From Jeotgalibacillus soli (GTDB taxonomy: Bacteria > Bacillota > Bacilli > Bacillales > Jeotgalibacillaceae), in assembly GCF_000829435.1 (NCBI RefSeq), contig NZ_JXRP01000017.1, forward strand, positions 224,508 to 288,507: a stretch of DNA of 64,000 nt, written 5' to 3'. The stretch's first letter is position 1. Each line of letters opens with the position of its first letter. The translations under genes were made by a program, and so were the position numbers. The notes under the pieces are model-generated. The model did no database searches and was not told where the DNA came from. It saw only the letters and a list, made by a program, of their open reading frames with translations. Below are positions 25,315-34,874 of this stretch, piece by piece.

Positions 25315-26709
25315 GTGTATGAGGTGGAGATTAGTAAACCAATAATAAATCCGCCAAGATGGGAAGCAATTGTATTAATATGCTCCCTGTTTTCAGTAAT
25401 AAGTGTATGTATGATTGTATTTAAAACCGTGCCTCATATTCCGATTATTGTTGGCATTATGCTGCTGATTGTATATGGAATTTGTAGAAAGGTTTCTTTA
25501 AAAGAACTAGAGGAAGGTCTGTCTATGGGGGTTTCTTCAGGTATAGGTGCTGTGTTTATCTTTTTCTTTATCGGGATGATCATTAGTGCTTTTATGATTG
25601 CGGGAACGATTCCTACTTTAATGCATATAGGATTAGCAATGGGTGAATGGCCGTTTTTCTTTTCCGCTGTCTTTTTAGTAACAGCATTAATCGGATTAAG
25701 TATTGGCAGTTCACTGACGACTGCGGCGACACTTGGAGTAGTTTTTATTGCATTGGCTTCAGCTCTTGACTTGTCGCTTGCTATTACGGCAGGAGCGGTC
25801 GTTTCCGGGGCATTTTTTGGGGATAAAATGTCTCCGCTGTCTGATACGACAAATCTGGCATCCAGCATCGTGCAGGTTGATTTATTTGAACATATCCGAA
25901 ATATGGCATGGACAACGATCCCAGCATTTGTATTTTCTTTCATGGGCTTTGCTTGGCTATCTCCAAGCGAAAGACTTGAAAATACACGCGGTCAAATTGA
26001 ACCTCTTCGAGAAGCATTAGTAGGAACAGGTCTAATTCACTGGTATGCATTATTGCCTATTCTCCTTTTATTTATTTTTGCCATTAAACGAGTTCCCGCA
26101 CTTATTTCATTAGCCTCCACAACTATTTTTAGTATAGGATTATCGTTCTTCCATACACGTACTTCATTCGGTGATCTGTCCTCTATTTTATTTAGTGGAT
26201 ACCAATCCAGTACAGGTGTTGAAGCGATTGATTCGCTGCTCTCTCGCGGAGGATTAACTAGCATGATGTTTACCGTTTCACTTGTGTTTCTGGCGCTTGG
26301 CTTGGGTGGGCTTTTGTTTACGCTTGGTATTATTGCCTCAATTTTAAACATGCTGGAGAAAATGGTGAAGAAGACTTCTTCTGTATTGATTACCGCTGCA
26401 GCTTCTGCAATTGGTATAAATGTATTAATTGGTGAACAGTATCTATCGATCTTACTTACAGGGGAAGCCTATAAGGAGTCAGTAGATCGATTAAATCTTA
26501 CACGAAAAAATTTATCTAGGGTGCTCGAAGATGCTGGAACAGTTGTGAATCCTCTCGTTCCCTGGGGAGTGAGCGGGGTATTTTTAACAACTGTATTGGG
26601 AGTACCAACGCTTGAGTACTTGCCGTTTGCTTTATTTTGTTTGTTTAGTCCTATCCTAACGATTCTTTTTAGTATCACTGGATGGACGATTAGCTATAAT
26701 AACAAGTAA
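25315..26709 (+). CDS. NhaC-family Na+/H+ antiporter
   Basis: The 464-residue polytopic protein (about 11-12 helices) has NhaC family features: GLSIGSSLTTAATLGVVFIAL (about 126-146), GAVVSGAFFGDKMSPLSDTTNLAS (about 160-183, the ion-site region) and RVLEDAGTVVNPLVPWGVSG (about 402-421). Members exchange sodium for protons, or malate for lactate plus sodium (MleN), so the substrate is not certain. GTG 25315 is the annotated start, GTG 25324 being an alternative. A terminator-like hairpin just upstream raises the possibility of leader control. Confidence 0.82.
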   Translation: MYEVEISKPIINPPRWEAIVLICSLFSVISVCMIVFKTVPHIPIIVGIMLLIVYGICRKVSLKELEEGLSMGVSSGIGAVFIFFFIGMIISAFMIAGTIPTLMHIGLAMGEWPFFFSAVFLVTALIGLSIGSSLTTAATLGVVFIALASALDLSLAITAGAVVSGAFFGDKMSPLSDTTNLASSIVQVDLFEHIRNMAWTTIPAFVFSFMGFAWLSPSERLENTRGQIEPLREALVGTGLIHWYALLPILLLFIFAIKRVPALISLASTTIFSIGLSFFHTRTSFGDLSSILFSGYQSSTGVEAIDSLLSRGGLTSMMFTVSLVFLALGLGGLLFTLGIIASILNMLEKMVKKTSSVLITAAASAIGINVLIGEQYLSILLTGEAYKESVDRLNLTRKNLSRVLEDAGTVVNPLVPWGVSGVFLTTVLGVPTLEYLPFALFCLFSPILTILFSITGWTISYNNK

Positions 26710-26713
26710 GTGT

Positions 26714-26752
26714 CACCCTCAATCCAATTTATCGATTGAGGGTGTTCTTTTT
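26714..26752 (+). terminator. Terminator after NhaC gene
   Basis: CACCCTCAATC (26714-26724) pairs with GATTGAGGGTG (26734-26744), followed by TTCTTTTTT. Confidence 0.88.
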
Positions 26753-26917
26753 TAGTTAAAAAGGGAAAGATAATTTTGACAAAGCTGTGAAAGTTCTGAT
26801 CACGGTGTATTAATGATTGAATAACGACACGAGAGTCAGTATAGTGAACATACATAAATCAGTGTAAAAAAATAGGCACAATGGTCTTATTTAGTTACAG
26901 TGGAGGGAGAGTTTAGG

Positions 26918-29900
26918 TTGAACATAAGCGGTTTTTCAATACGAAGGCCAGTCTTTACGATAATCACAATGCTTCTAGTTATTCTTTTAGGTACGATCTC
27001 ACTAACCAGAATCCCCATCAAGTTAATTCCAGATATTAATCCCCCGGTAGCCGTTGTGGTAACTTCATACCCAGGTGCAAGCCCAACAGAAGTATTAGAA
27101 AAGGTCACCAAGCCAATTGAATCACAATTGGCCATGTTGCCGGGTTTGAAAAATGTTCAATCAGCTTCAGAAGAAGGCTCCAATTTAGTATTCTTGGAAT
27201 TTACATTCGCAACAGATATTGATGAAGCTGAACGGGATATACAGCAAGCGATTCAGCAAGCTCAACTGCCAGATGAGGCGAATGATCCACGGGTTTTAAG
27301 GTTTGATCCTTCACAGTTTCCTGTTATCCAATTAAGTCTTCGTTCCTCCGATGAAGCGACTGATATTAGGCAGATAGCTGAAGAGCTGGAGCTTGAATTA
27401 ACGAGAACGGAAGGTGTTGCGAGCGTTAATATTTCCAACTCACTTTCAGAAGAAGTTCGGATCATGCTGGATCAGGCTCGTTTGGAGGAGTTAGGGTTAA
27501 CACAAACAGATGTACTCAACATTATTCAAGCGAATAATATCTCTTTTCCTGGAGATACGGTTCAAACTGATGGCAAAGATTTGACAACAAGGATATTAAG
27601 TACACTTACTTCGGTAGAAGATATTGAGAATTTAGTCATCACTGTAAATCCTTTAGATGGAGAAAATATTACGGTGCAGGATGTAGGTGAAGTTACATTT
27701 GGTGAGCCGCCTGCATCAGTTATTACAAGAGCGAATGATGAACAGGCAGTTCTCATCAGCGTACTTCAAGAATCGGATGCAAATACAGCGGATGTGTCGA
27801 CGGCTTTTCAAAACGAACTTGAACGCTTGCTAGAAGAAGATCGTTATTCAGCTATTACAGCGGATGTTCTATTTGATCAAGGAGATTACATACGGCTTGC
27901 CATTGGAAATATAGGAAATTCACTGATCATCGGTGGACTGCTTGCTATGCTTGTACTCTTTATGTTCCTAAGAAATGTGAAGAGCCCAATCATTATTGGT
28001 GTGGCAATCCCGTACTCAGTTATCGTTACATTTGTGCTCATGTTTTTATCCGATTTCTCATTAAATATCTTTACCCTTGGTGCACTAGCGTTAGGAATAG
28101 GGATGCTGGTAGATAATGCAATCGTGGTACTTGAAAATATCTATAGACATTTATCAATGAAGAAAGATCCAAAGCGGGCAGCAAGAGAAGGTGCCAAAGA
28201 GGTAGCGGGTGCAATAACAGCCTCTACTTTAACAACGGTCGCGGTATTTGTACCTGTTATTTTCATTGAAGGTCTAATTGGTGATCTCTTTACTGAGTTT
28301 GCATTAACGATTTCTTTTAGCTTATTTGCTTCTCTTATTGTGGCCTTAACAGTGGTTCCAATGCTGGCCAGTCGCATGCTAAAAGAACCGCCTGCAAACA
28401 TAGAAATAGAGCGCATGCAGTCAGGATTTATGAAAAAATTTGAAGGCACAGTAAATTGGGCTCTTCGAAAGCGTTGGATTCCTCTTCTTCTCACGATCGT
28501 GTTATTTGTGGGTGGTGGATTTAGTTTAACAACGGTAGGGACTCAATTTCTCCCGGCCACAGATGAAGGTTTTTTTAGTATTCGTGTGTCGCTGGAAAAT
28601 GGAACGGCACTAGAAGAAACTGAACAAGTGGTAGCAGCGATTGAAAAAGAATTAAGAGATGAAGAGATAATTGATGTATATGTCAGTCAGGTGGGTGCCC
28701 TGCAGCAAGGCTTATTTACTGGAGATCCAGATGGCAGTATTGCGGATATATCCGTCAAATTAATACCTTTAGGTAACCGTGATACATCTGTATTTGAGTT
28801 TGTTGAAGACATTACGCCAGAGCTTGTAAACGCCGCCGCAAATATAAATGAAACAGCAGAAGTGACATTGAATCTGCAAACAGCAACAGGATCAGCTCCA
28901 CAAACCTTATCTTTTAACGTGCGAGACAATGATGAGGCTAGACTGGAGGATTCAGTTGATAAGATTCAACAAGCATTATTGCAGCTAGAAAATATTACAG
29001 ATGTAGAGACCGATTTAGAGGATACGGTTGAAGAGGTTCAGTTAACCATTGATCGTGAAGCAGCGAGAGAATATGGATTTGTGCCTGTACAAATTGCCCA
29101 ATCTGTAAATAATGTTACAAGGGGAGCTTTTGCAACGCAAATTATTTCAGAAAATGCTCAAGTGTATAGTGTATTTGTCCAATATGATACAGATGTAACG
29201 AATACGCTGGAGGGGTTACGAACTCTATCCTTACGTGCTCCGAGCGGTCAATTTGTAGAACTCCAGGCACTCGCTGATATTGAAATTTCAGAAGGACCTG
29301 TTTCCATTCAACGAATCGACCAACAATCTGCCGTTGGGTTTACTGCGACCTATACCTCTGAAACCAATCTTGGTACGATCTCTACGGAGGTTGACGATGC
29401 GATTGCTGCATTGAATCTGGAGAATGAAACTGAAATCGTATTTGGCGGCGACCGTGAGTTATTAGAGGATTCTTTAAATGATATGATTTTAGCTGTTGTG
29501 TTAGCTGTGATCCTTGTTTATTTCGTGATGGCGGCCCAATTTGAATCATTTAAGTATCCGTTCGTTATCATGACTACGGTACCATTAATGATAATTGGTG
29601 TTGCTGCAGCATTATTTATGACGCAAACACCAATTAGTATTACAGCCATTATTGGTATTCTTATTTTGACGGGGATAGTTGTAAATAATGGGATTGTGCT
29701 GGTTGATTATATTAATCAGCGAAAAGCAGAAGGGTTGGCCAGCTACGAAGCGATTGTTACTTCTGTTCGAGATCGGTTACGGCCAATTCTAATGACAGCC
29801 CTTACGACCATTTTAGGATTGATTCCATTAGCACTTGGAATTGGAGAAGGTACTGAAATCAACCAGCCAATGGCGATCACGGTTATTGGAGGATTGCTTA

Positions 29901-29998
29901 GTTCAACCTTATTAACACTTTATATTGTGCCGATTATATACAGTCTCATTGATCCTGAAACGAGAAAGATGAATAAGAAGCATAATCTTAATAAATGA
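26918..29998 (+). CDS. RND-family multidrug/lipopeptide exporter (SwrC/AcrB type)
   Basis: The roughly 1,026-residue protein has the RND architecture: an N-terminal helix after FSIRRPVFTIITMLL, two large extracytoplasmic loops (about 35-330 and 550-850) and two bundles of six helices. Landmarks are FTLGALALGIGMLVDNAIVVLENIYRH (transmembrane helix 4, with the Asp expected for proton relay) and TPISITAIIGILILTGIVVNNGIVLVDYIN in the second half. B. subtilis SwrC (YerP) exports surfactin. No membrane-fusion partner is adjacent, as usual in Gram-positives. TTG 26918 has a well-placed GGAGGGAG; GTG 26900 overlaps that site. Confidence 0.88.
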   Translation: MNISGFSIRRPVFTIITMLLVILLGTISLTRIPIKLIPDINPPVAVVVTSYPGASPTEVLEKVTKPIESQLAMLPGLKNVQSASEEGSNLVFLEFTFATDIDEAERDIQQAIQQAQLPDEANDPRVLRFDPSQFPVIQLSLRSSDEATDIRQIAEELELELTRTEGVASVNISNSLSEEVRIMLDQARLEELGLTQTDVLNIIQANNISFPGDTVQTDGKDLTTRILSTLTSVEDIENLVITVNPLDGENITVQDVGEVTFGEPPASVITRANDEQAVLISVLQESDANTADVSTAFQNELERLLEEDRYSAITADVLFDQGDYIRLAIGNIGNSLIIGGLLAMLVLFMFLRNVKSPIIIGVAIPYSVIVTFVLMFLSDFSLNIFTLGALALGIGMLVDNAIVVLENIYRHLSMKKDPKRAAREGAKEVAGAITASTLTTVAVFVPVIFIEGLIGDLFTEFALTISFSLFASLIVALTVVPMLASRMLKEPPANIEIERMQSGFMKKFEGTVNWALRKRWIPLLLTIVLFVGGGFSLTTVGTQFLPATDEGFFSIRVSLENGTALEETEQVVAAIEKELRDEEIIDVYVSQVGALQQGLFTGDPDGSIADISVKLIPLGNRDTSVFEFVEDITPELVNAAANINETAEVTLNLQTATGSAPQTLSFNVRDNDEARLEDSVDKIQQALLQLENITDVETDLEDTVEEVQLTIDREAAREYGFVPVQIAQSVNNVTRGAFATQIISENAQVYSVFVQYDTDVTNTLEGLRTLSLRAPSGQFVELQALADIEISEGPVSIQRIDQQSAVGFTATYTSETNLGTISTEVDDAIAALNLENETEIVFGGDRELLEDSLNDMILAVVLAVILVYFVMAAQFESFKYPFVIMTTVPLMIIGVAAALFMTQTPISITAIIGILILTGIVVNNGIVLVDYINQRKAEGLASYEAIVTSVRDRLRPILMTALTTILGLIPLALGIGEGTEINQPMAITVIGGLLSSTLLTLYIVPIIYSLIDPETRKMNKKHNLNK

Positions 29999-30104
29999 CC
30001 TCAGTAATGAGTAGATTATACTATCAACAAAATATTCTTCTCTCTATTTACAAGTGAATAAAAACTGCTATAATAATAAAGAATTTAATAATCTTTGACA
30101 TTTA

Positions 30105-30211
30105 AGTCAAGGGGGAGTAGCTTTAGTCATCTTTTGCAGATGATTAATTACAGGTCGTCATGACGTGGATATTGAATCCATCGGCCGTAATGGCATATTT
30201 TGATGCTTAGC
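30105..30211 (+). ncRNA. yybP-ykoY manganese riboswitch
   Basis: The leader of the TerC gene contains the conserved yybP-ykoY box (AAGGGGGAGTAGCTTTA), a variable arm, and the second conserved segment (CAGGTCGTCATGACGTGGATATT ... CATCGGCCGTAATGGCAT, seen across 30151-30195), closing near GCTTAGC. This motif binds Mn2+ and in B. subtilis controls ykoY, a TerC-family gene. It is followed immediately by an intrinsic terminator, so the likely mode is transcriptional activation by manganese. Confidence 0.85.
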
Positions 30212-30246
30212 AAGACCTTTGCCTATTTTAGGCAGAGGTCTTTTTT
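30212..30246 (+). terminator. Riboswitch expression-platform terminator
   Basis: AAGACCTTTGCCT pairs with AGGCAGAGGTCTT with one G-U, then TTTTTT. It is positioned to be prevented when the manganese aptamer folds. Confidence 0.88.
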
Positions 30247-30305
30247 GTTTTCCTGAATATGTTCTTGTTTCTCTTGGCAACAATGATCAATAGGAGGTAT
30301 ATCAA

Positions 30306-31085
30306 ATGGATGCAGGATTAGTACTGGAATATGGCTGGGTTTTACTCATTCTTATTGCCTTGGAAGGAATTTTAGCAGCGGATAATGCAGTTGTAATGGC
30401 AGTTATGGTAAAGCATTTACCACCTGAAAAACAAAAAAAGGCCTTGTTTTACGGATTATTTGGGGCATTTGTTTTCCGGTTCGCAGCGTTGTTTATGATT
30501 GCGATTCTAATTGATGTGTGGCAATTACAGGCACTCGGTGCTTTGTATCTATTGTACATTTCAATAAGTCATATCGTGAAACAAGCACGATCCAAAAAAC
30601 AGCAGGCATTAGAGGAAGATCTATCAAAACAAGAAAACAAAGGATCTGGCTTCTGGATGACTGTATTGAAGGTTGAAATTGCAGATATTGCATTTGCGAT
30701 TGATTCTATGCTTGCAGCAGTTGCACTTGCAATTACGTTGCCTCCTGTTGGAGCATTTGACATTGGCGGAATTGACGGTGGGCAATTTATCGTTATTTTT
30801 ATCGGCGGACTAGTCGGTTTAATTATAATGCGTTTTGCTGCTCACTGGTTTGTGAGACTCTTAAAGAAGTATCCACTGCTCGAGACGACGGCTTTCTTAA
30901 TCGTCGGATGGGTAGGTGTGAAACTTTCGGTATTAACACTTGGACACCCGAATGTACAAATTATTGATACACATTTTCCTCATTCAACAACATGGAAACT
31001 CATTTTCTGGACAGTCCTTCTTATCATAGCGGTTGGAGGATATATCCTTGCAAAGAGAAAAGGAAGTCAGGAAGCGACTTCATAA
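30306..31085 (+). CDS. meeY: TerC-family manganese exporter (YkoY/MeeY type)
   Basis: The 259-residue polytopic protein has TerC landmarks: LEGILAADNAVVMAVMVKHLP (about 19-39; the Asn-Asp metal motif) and KVEIADIAFAIDSMLAAVALA (about 122-142). TerC proteins YkoY (MeeY) and YceF (MeeF) metallate exported proteins and export Mn2+ in B. subtilis. The manganese riboswitch upstream matches ykoY. Start ATG 30306 follows AGGAGG. It is monocistronic between two terminators. The symbol is assigned by riboswitch and family, not by comparison with both paralogues. Confidence 0.82.
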   Translation: MDAGLVLEYGWVLLILIALEGILAADNAVVMAVMVKHLPPEKQKKALFYGLFGAFVFRFAALFMIAILIDVWQLQALGALYLLYISISHIVKQARSKKQQALEEDLSKQENKGSGFWMTVLKVEIADIAFAIDSMLAAVALAITLPPVGAFDIGGIDGGQFIVIFIGGLVGLIIMRFAAHWFVRLLKKYPLLETTAFLIVGWVGVKLSVLTLGHPNVQIIDTHFPHSTTWKLIFWTVLLIIAVGGYILAKRKGSQEATS

Positions 31086-31087
31086 AA

Positions 31088-31120
31088 GAAAAAACCATCG
31101 AATTTTCGATGGTTTTTTCT
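31088..31120 (+). terminator. Terminator after TerC gene
   Basis: AAAAAACCATCGA and TCGATGGTTTTTT form a stem around AATT/ATTT with a T-run. Confidence 0.85.
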
Positions 31121-31270
31121 TTTACCCCAAAATAAATAGATTTTTTATCGTACTATTATAGAAATGTTGTATACATTTTATCTTCCTTTTGACATAAGTA
31201 TTAAACTTTCCTTCTAGTAAAAAAATCGGTACAATTCAACAATAGAGTAAGCTGGATTGAGGTGATACCG

Positions 31271-32026
31271 ATGCTATCATTGCTTCTGTTTTTATTAAAT
31301 AAGCGTAAAAATATGCTGACTATAGAAGAAATGGCCATTAATATTCAACAAGGAAATGAAGAAGTGTTAACGGATTTGATCAAATCCTATAAACCGTTTG
31401 TTAAGCGTACGGTTTCATCCGTTTGTAAAAGATATATTAATGACAGTGATGATGAGTTTAGCATTGGCCTGATGGCATTTCACGAAGCCATCATAAAATA
31501 TGAACCTGACAAGGGGTCTTCATTACTTGCATTTTCAGAAGTAGTCATCCGCAGAAAAATAATTGACTACATAAGGAAAAATCAAAGAGAGAAAATGATT
31601 CGATATGATTTTTTAGCAAATAGTATGGATGAAGATGCAGTGTCTTCCATTATTGAAAAACGCCAAGCGATGGAGGCTTTTAATGAAGAAATAGTTGCAG
31701 AAGAACGAAGAGATGAAATTGTTATGTTTACAGTTAAGCTTAAAGAATACGGCATGTCATTTCAGGATATTATTGAGCAAGCACCTAAGCATGAAGATGC
31801 AAGGCAAACTGCCATGTCTATTGCAAGGCAGGTTGCAGGCAATTCGGAATGGATGGAGCATTTGAGTAAAAAAAAGCGATTACCTTTAAAATCACTTGAG
31901 AATCATGTGTCTGTCAGTCGTAAAACAATGGAGCGCAACCGAAAGTACATTATTGCTATTGCTTTATTATTAGATGGAGATTTTCCACATTTACAGCATT
32001 ATATTAAGGGGCGGTTTGAACAATGA
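31271..32026 (+). CDS. sigI: RNA polymerase sigma factor SigI
   Basis: The 251-residue protein is a SigI-type sigma-70 relative: region 2 (DDEFSIGLMAFHEAIIKYEPDKGSSLLAFSEVVIRRKIIDY) is followed by a long acidic linker and a family-specific C-terminal DNA-binding region (RLPLKSLENHVSVSRKTMERNRKYIIAI). ATG 31271 is preferred because GAGGTG lies at 31259-31264; the upstream GTG is inside that site. The gene overlaps rsgI by 4 bp, so anti-sigma control is translationally coupled. In B. subtilis SigI is activated by heat or cell-wall stress. Confidence 0.92.
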   Translation: MLSLLLFLLNKRKNMLTIEEMAINIQQGNEEVLTDLIKSYKPFVKRTVSSVCKRYINDSDDEFSIGLMAFHEAIIKYEPDKGSSLLAFSEVVIRRKIIDYIRKNQREKMIRYDFLANSMDEDAVSSIIEKRQAMEAFNEEIVAEERRDEIVMFTVKLKEYGMSFQDIIEQAPKHEDARQTAMSIARQVAGNSEWMEHLSKKKRLPLKSLENHVSVSRKTMERNRKYIIAIALLLDGDFPHLQHYIKGRFEQ

Positions 32027-33231
32027 CAAAAGGTGTGATCATGCAAATAGAAAAGAGACATCTAATTGTATTAACGCAAGATGGGCACTTTCTACAAGCA
32101 GAGAAGCCTTCTTATTCCATTACTGTTGGTGAAGAGATTGAGGTGATACCATACAAGGGAAAACGATTTGGATTGTCTGGTCAATTTGTTCATTGGCCGG
32201 CATCATTTGCTGTCATTGCCGTTCTATTGCTATCATTCTATTTAATATATCTGTCTTTCAACAGAGAACCCTATGCGTATTTATCGGTAGATATTAATCC
32301 TAGTCTTATGATTTCGGTAAATAGTAATGGGGAGGCTCAGCATATAGAACCGTTAAATGAAGAGGCAGTAATTTTGCTAAGTGCGCTTGGTGACTGGAAG
32401 GGCAATTCAATGGAAAGCGTGATGAATGAGATAATGGAAATAAGTGAAGAAAAAGGGTATTTACTCAATCGAGTCGACTCGATCATTGTGTCGTCTGTCT
32501 TCACAAATCAAGCAGATTCATCTTTTCAGTCAAGCTTTAATTCGGAGATTCAACAATGGAAGAATGACATGATAATAAACCATCAATTAGCAGCTATCAC
32601 ACTTTATGAAGCTTCGCTTAAAGATTTGGAACAAGCGAATGAGCATGGCATGTCAGTGGGGAAGTGGATGAATCATCGTGCTTCTTCCACTGAAAATCAT
32701 TCTTCGGAAGTGAAAATCAAAGAACCTTATCATGAACCTACACCAAGGTTGGATATTCTCCCAACACCGTTACAGCCAGAAGCATCATCTATAAAGGGCC
32801 AAAGTGCGGAGCCAGTACCTGAAGCTTCTAAAGAGGTGCAGCCAGCAGAAGAAATTCAAGAACCTGAAAATACGCCTAATAACCAAACGAATGGAGCACC
32901 TGTTGCAATACCAGGATCAACGAACGAAAAAAGTCCACAGAATCAAGCTACTCAAAATCAACAGACGAACCAAAATCAAATAGAGCAAGGGAGGAACAAG
33001 CCGGAAGACCAAGGAAATGAAACCTATGATAAGAATAATGAAAATGAAGAGAAGTGGAAAGAGAGTGAAGAAGTAAAAGAAGAAAAGAGAAAAGAAAAGG
33101 AAGATAGAAAAGAAGAGCGGAATGAAGACAAGGAGGAAAAAAAAGAAGAAAGGAAAGAAGATAAGAGAAAAGAGAAGGAAGAAAAGAAAGAGGAGAAAAG
33201 AGAATATAGGGATAACAAGGATGATGAATAG
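32023..33231 (+). CDS. rsgI: Anti-sigma-I factor RsgI
   Basis: The 402-residue protein has an N-terminal RsgI domain (residues 1-60; GVIMQIEKRHLIVLTQDGHF), one transmembrane helix (FAVIAVLLLSFYLIYLSF, about 65-82), a conserved extracellular segment beginning YAYLSVDINPSLMISVN, and a low-complexity tail of Pro/Gln repeats and then Lys/Glu-rich repeats (EEKRKEKEDRKEERN). Bacillus RsgI has such a disordered C-terminus, unlike clostridial forms with carbohydrate-binding modules. It holds SigI at the membrane. Translation is coupled to sigI (ATGA overlap). Confidence 0.9.
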   Translation: MTKGVIMQIEKRHLIVLTQDGHFLQAEKPSYSITVGEEIEVIPYKGKRFGLSGQFVHWPASFAVIAVLLLSFYLIYLSFNREPYAYLSVDINPSLMISVNSNGEAQHIEPLNEEAVILLSALGDWKGNSMESVMNEIMEISEEKGYLLNRVDSIIVSSVFTNQADSSFQSSFNSEIQQWKNDMIINHQLAAITLYEASLKDLEQANEHGMSVGKWMNHRASSTENHSSEVKIKEPYHEPTPRLDILPTPLQPEASSIKGQSAEPVPEASKEVQPAEEIQEPENTPNNQTNGAPVAIPGSTNEKSPQNQATQNQQTNQNQIEQGRNKPEDQGNETYDKNNENEEKWKESEEVKEEKRKEKEDRKEERNEDKEEKKEERKEDKRKEKEEKKEEKREYRDNKDDE

Positions 33232-33279
33232 CTCGAGCCATTTCTGCCCTAAGGAAAAAAATAATAGGTAAACCTATAT

Positions 33280-33331
33280 AAGCTTGTCTCGTACGTGGTG
33301 CATTCTTTAACGTTGGAGACAAGCCTTTTAT
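33280..33331 (+). terminator. Terminator after rsgI
   Basis: AGCTTGTCTC (33281-33290) pairs with GAGACAAGC (33316-33324) around a long loop, followed by CTTTTATTT. Confidence 0.6.
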
Positions 33332-33471
33332 TTGATTGGGGTATAGATGCTGTGAGACTTACAAATCTTGAAATATGTAAAAATAAAAGTGATTTAACTT
33401 TAATTTACCTATCCAAAAACCGATAATATCATATAAGATAAGTAAAGACTGTTTATGAAAGGATCAATATC

Positions 33472-34824
33472 ATGTGGCGTAATATTTTGAATAAAATACG
33501 GAGCTTAAAACCGGCTCAAATGATTGTAGTGTATTACTTCATTGCGATCGCTCTTTCCTTCTTTCTTCTGCGGCTTCCAGGTGTCCATCAAGATGGAAAA
33601 GCTATAAACTTAATCGATTCTTTATTCACTGCAGTCAGTGCAGTGAGCGTCACAGGATTGACAGCTATAAATGTATCAGAGACGTATACAACATTTGGTA
33701 TTATTGTCCTAATGTTTATTTTGCAGCTTGGCGGTATAGGGATTATGTCTCTTGGTACCTTTTTTTGGCTAATTGTTGGAAAACGCATTGGACTAAGAGA
33801 ACGCCAATTAATCATGACGGACCATAATCAATACAATTTATCTGGTGTCGTGAAGCTAATTATCGAGATCATTAAAATTTTGTTATTAATAGAAGCGATA
33901 GGTGCACTAGTACTTGCTATCTATTTTACGCAGTTTTATGACACATGGGGAGAAGCAGTCCTCCATGGAGTATTTGCTTCCATCTCTGCAACTACTAATG
34001 GGGGATTTGATATTACTGGTGAATCCTTAATCCCATACGCTAATGATTATTTTGTACAGGTTATTATTATTATTCTGATTATTCTTGGTGCGATTGGTTT
34101 TCCCGTGTTAATTGAATTAAAGGGTTTTTTATCAAATAAGAGCGGAGTATTTCGATTTTCTCTTTTTACAAAACTTACAACGATTACGTTTGGAATTATA
34201 TTATTATTAGGAACAATATTAATTTTTCTTATGGAAATAAACCATCGTTTCCAAGGAATGGACTGGCATGAGGCATTTTTCTATTCCTTTTTCCATTCCA
34301 CTTCAACACGTTCTGGTGGAATGGTTACATTGGATGTCAGCACCTTTTCAGAGCCAACGCAGCTTGTCATGAGTATGATGATGTTTATCGGAGCCTCTCC
34401 AAGCTCAGTTGGAGGGGGAATTCGGACAACCACTTTTGCGATAGCTGTGTTGTTTTTAATTAACTTTGCCAGGGGTAGAGAACAAATACAGGTATTTAAT
34501 CGTGAGATCCATCTGATCGACGTCTACCGATCATATGCGGTCATTATTTTGGCCATGATTTTGACGATGGCGTCAATTATGACCATGATGATACTTGAAC
34601 CACGTCATAGTATGATAGAAGTTATTTTTGAGGTAACATCGGCGTTTGGAACCGCAGGAATGTCGTTAGGTATAACATCAGAGCTTTCAACTGCAAGTAA
34701 ATTCATCCTCATGTTCTTAATGTTTATCGGACGGGTAGGATTGATATCGTTTTTATTTATGATAGGCGGCAACAATAAAAAAGCAAAATACCATTATCCA
34801 AAAGAGCGTGTCATTATAGGGTAA
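33472..34824 (+). CDS. ktrD: Potassium uptake channel subunit (KtrD/KtrB type)
   Basis: The 450-residue protein is a TrkH/KtrB-type K+ transporter: four M1-P-M2 repeats, with selectivity-filter-like stretches SAVSVTGLTAINVSE (about 56-70), SATTNGGFDITGES (about 171-184), STSTRSGGMVTLD and TSAFGTAGMSLGITSE. In B. subtilis KtrD lies beside ykrP and kinE, as it does here apart from an inserted radical SAM gene. It needs a cytosolic RCK regulator (KtrC), encoded elsewhere. GAAAGGATC precedes ATG 33472. Named by synteny; a KtrB paralogue is the alternative. Confidence 0.85.
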   Translation: MWRNILNKIRSLKPAQMIVVYYFIAIALSFFLLRLPGVHQDGKAINLIDSLFTAVSAVSVTGLTAINVSETYTTFGIIVLMFILQLGGIGIMSLGTFFWLIVGKRIGLRERQLIMTDHNQYNLSGVVKLIIEIIKILLLIEAIGALVLAIYFTQFYDTWGEAVLHGVFASISATTNGGFDITGESLIPYANDYFVQVIIIILIILGAIGFPVLIELKGFLSNKSGVFRFSLFTKLTTITFGIILLLGTILIFLMEINHRFQGMDWHEAFFYSFFHSTSTRSGGMVTLDVSTFSEPTQLVMSMMMFIGASPSSVGGGIRTTTFAIAVLFLINFARGREQIQVFNREIHLIDVYRSYAVIILAMILTMASIMTMMILEPRHSMIEVIFEVTSAFGTAGMSLGITSELSTASKFILMFLMFIGRVGLISFLFMIGGNNKKAKYHYPKERVIIG

Positions 34825-34830
34825 TGATAG

Positions 34831-34866
34831 AAAAGCGATGTCAACTACGAATTGACATCGCTTTTT
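34831..34866. terminator. Bidirectional terminator
   Basis: AAAAGCGATGTCAA (34831-34844) pairs with TTGACATCGCTTTT (34852-34865) between convergent genes. Confidence 0.88.
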
Positions 34867-34874
34867 ATCTATTC

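Noticed and set aside
32980..33231. Purine-rich repeat tract considered as a tandem repeat or CRISPR-like array
   Set aside because: It is coding low-complexity DNA in rsgI with irregular period and no spacers.
33024..33322. Ser/Phe/Leu-rich minus-strand frames opposite rsgI
   Set aside because: Complement of the Lys/Glu repeat codons; no ribosome binding site.
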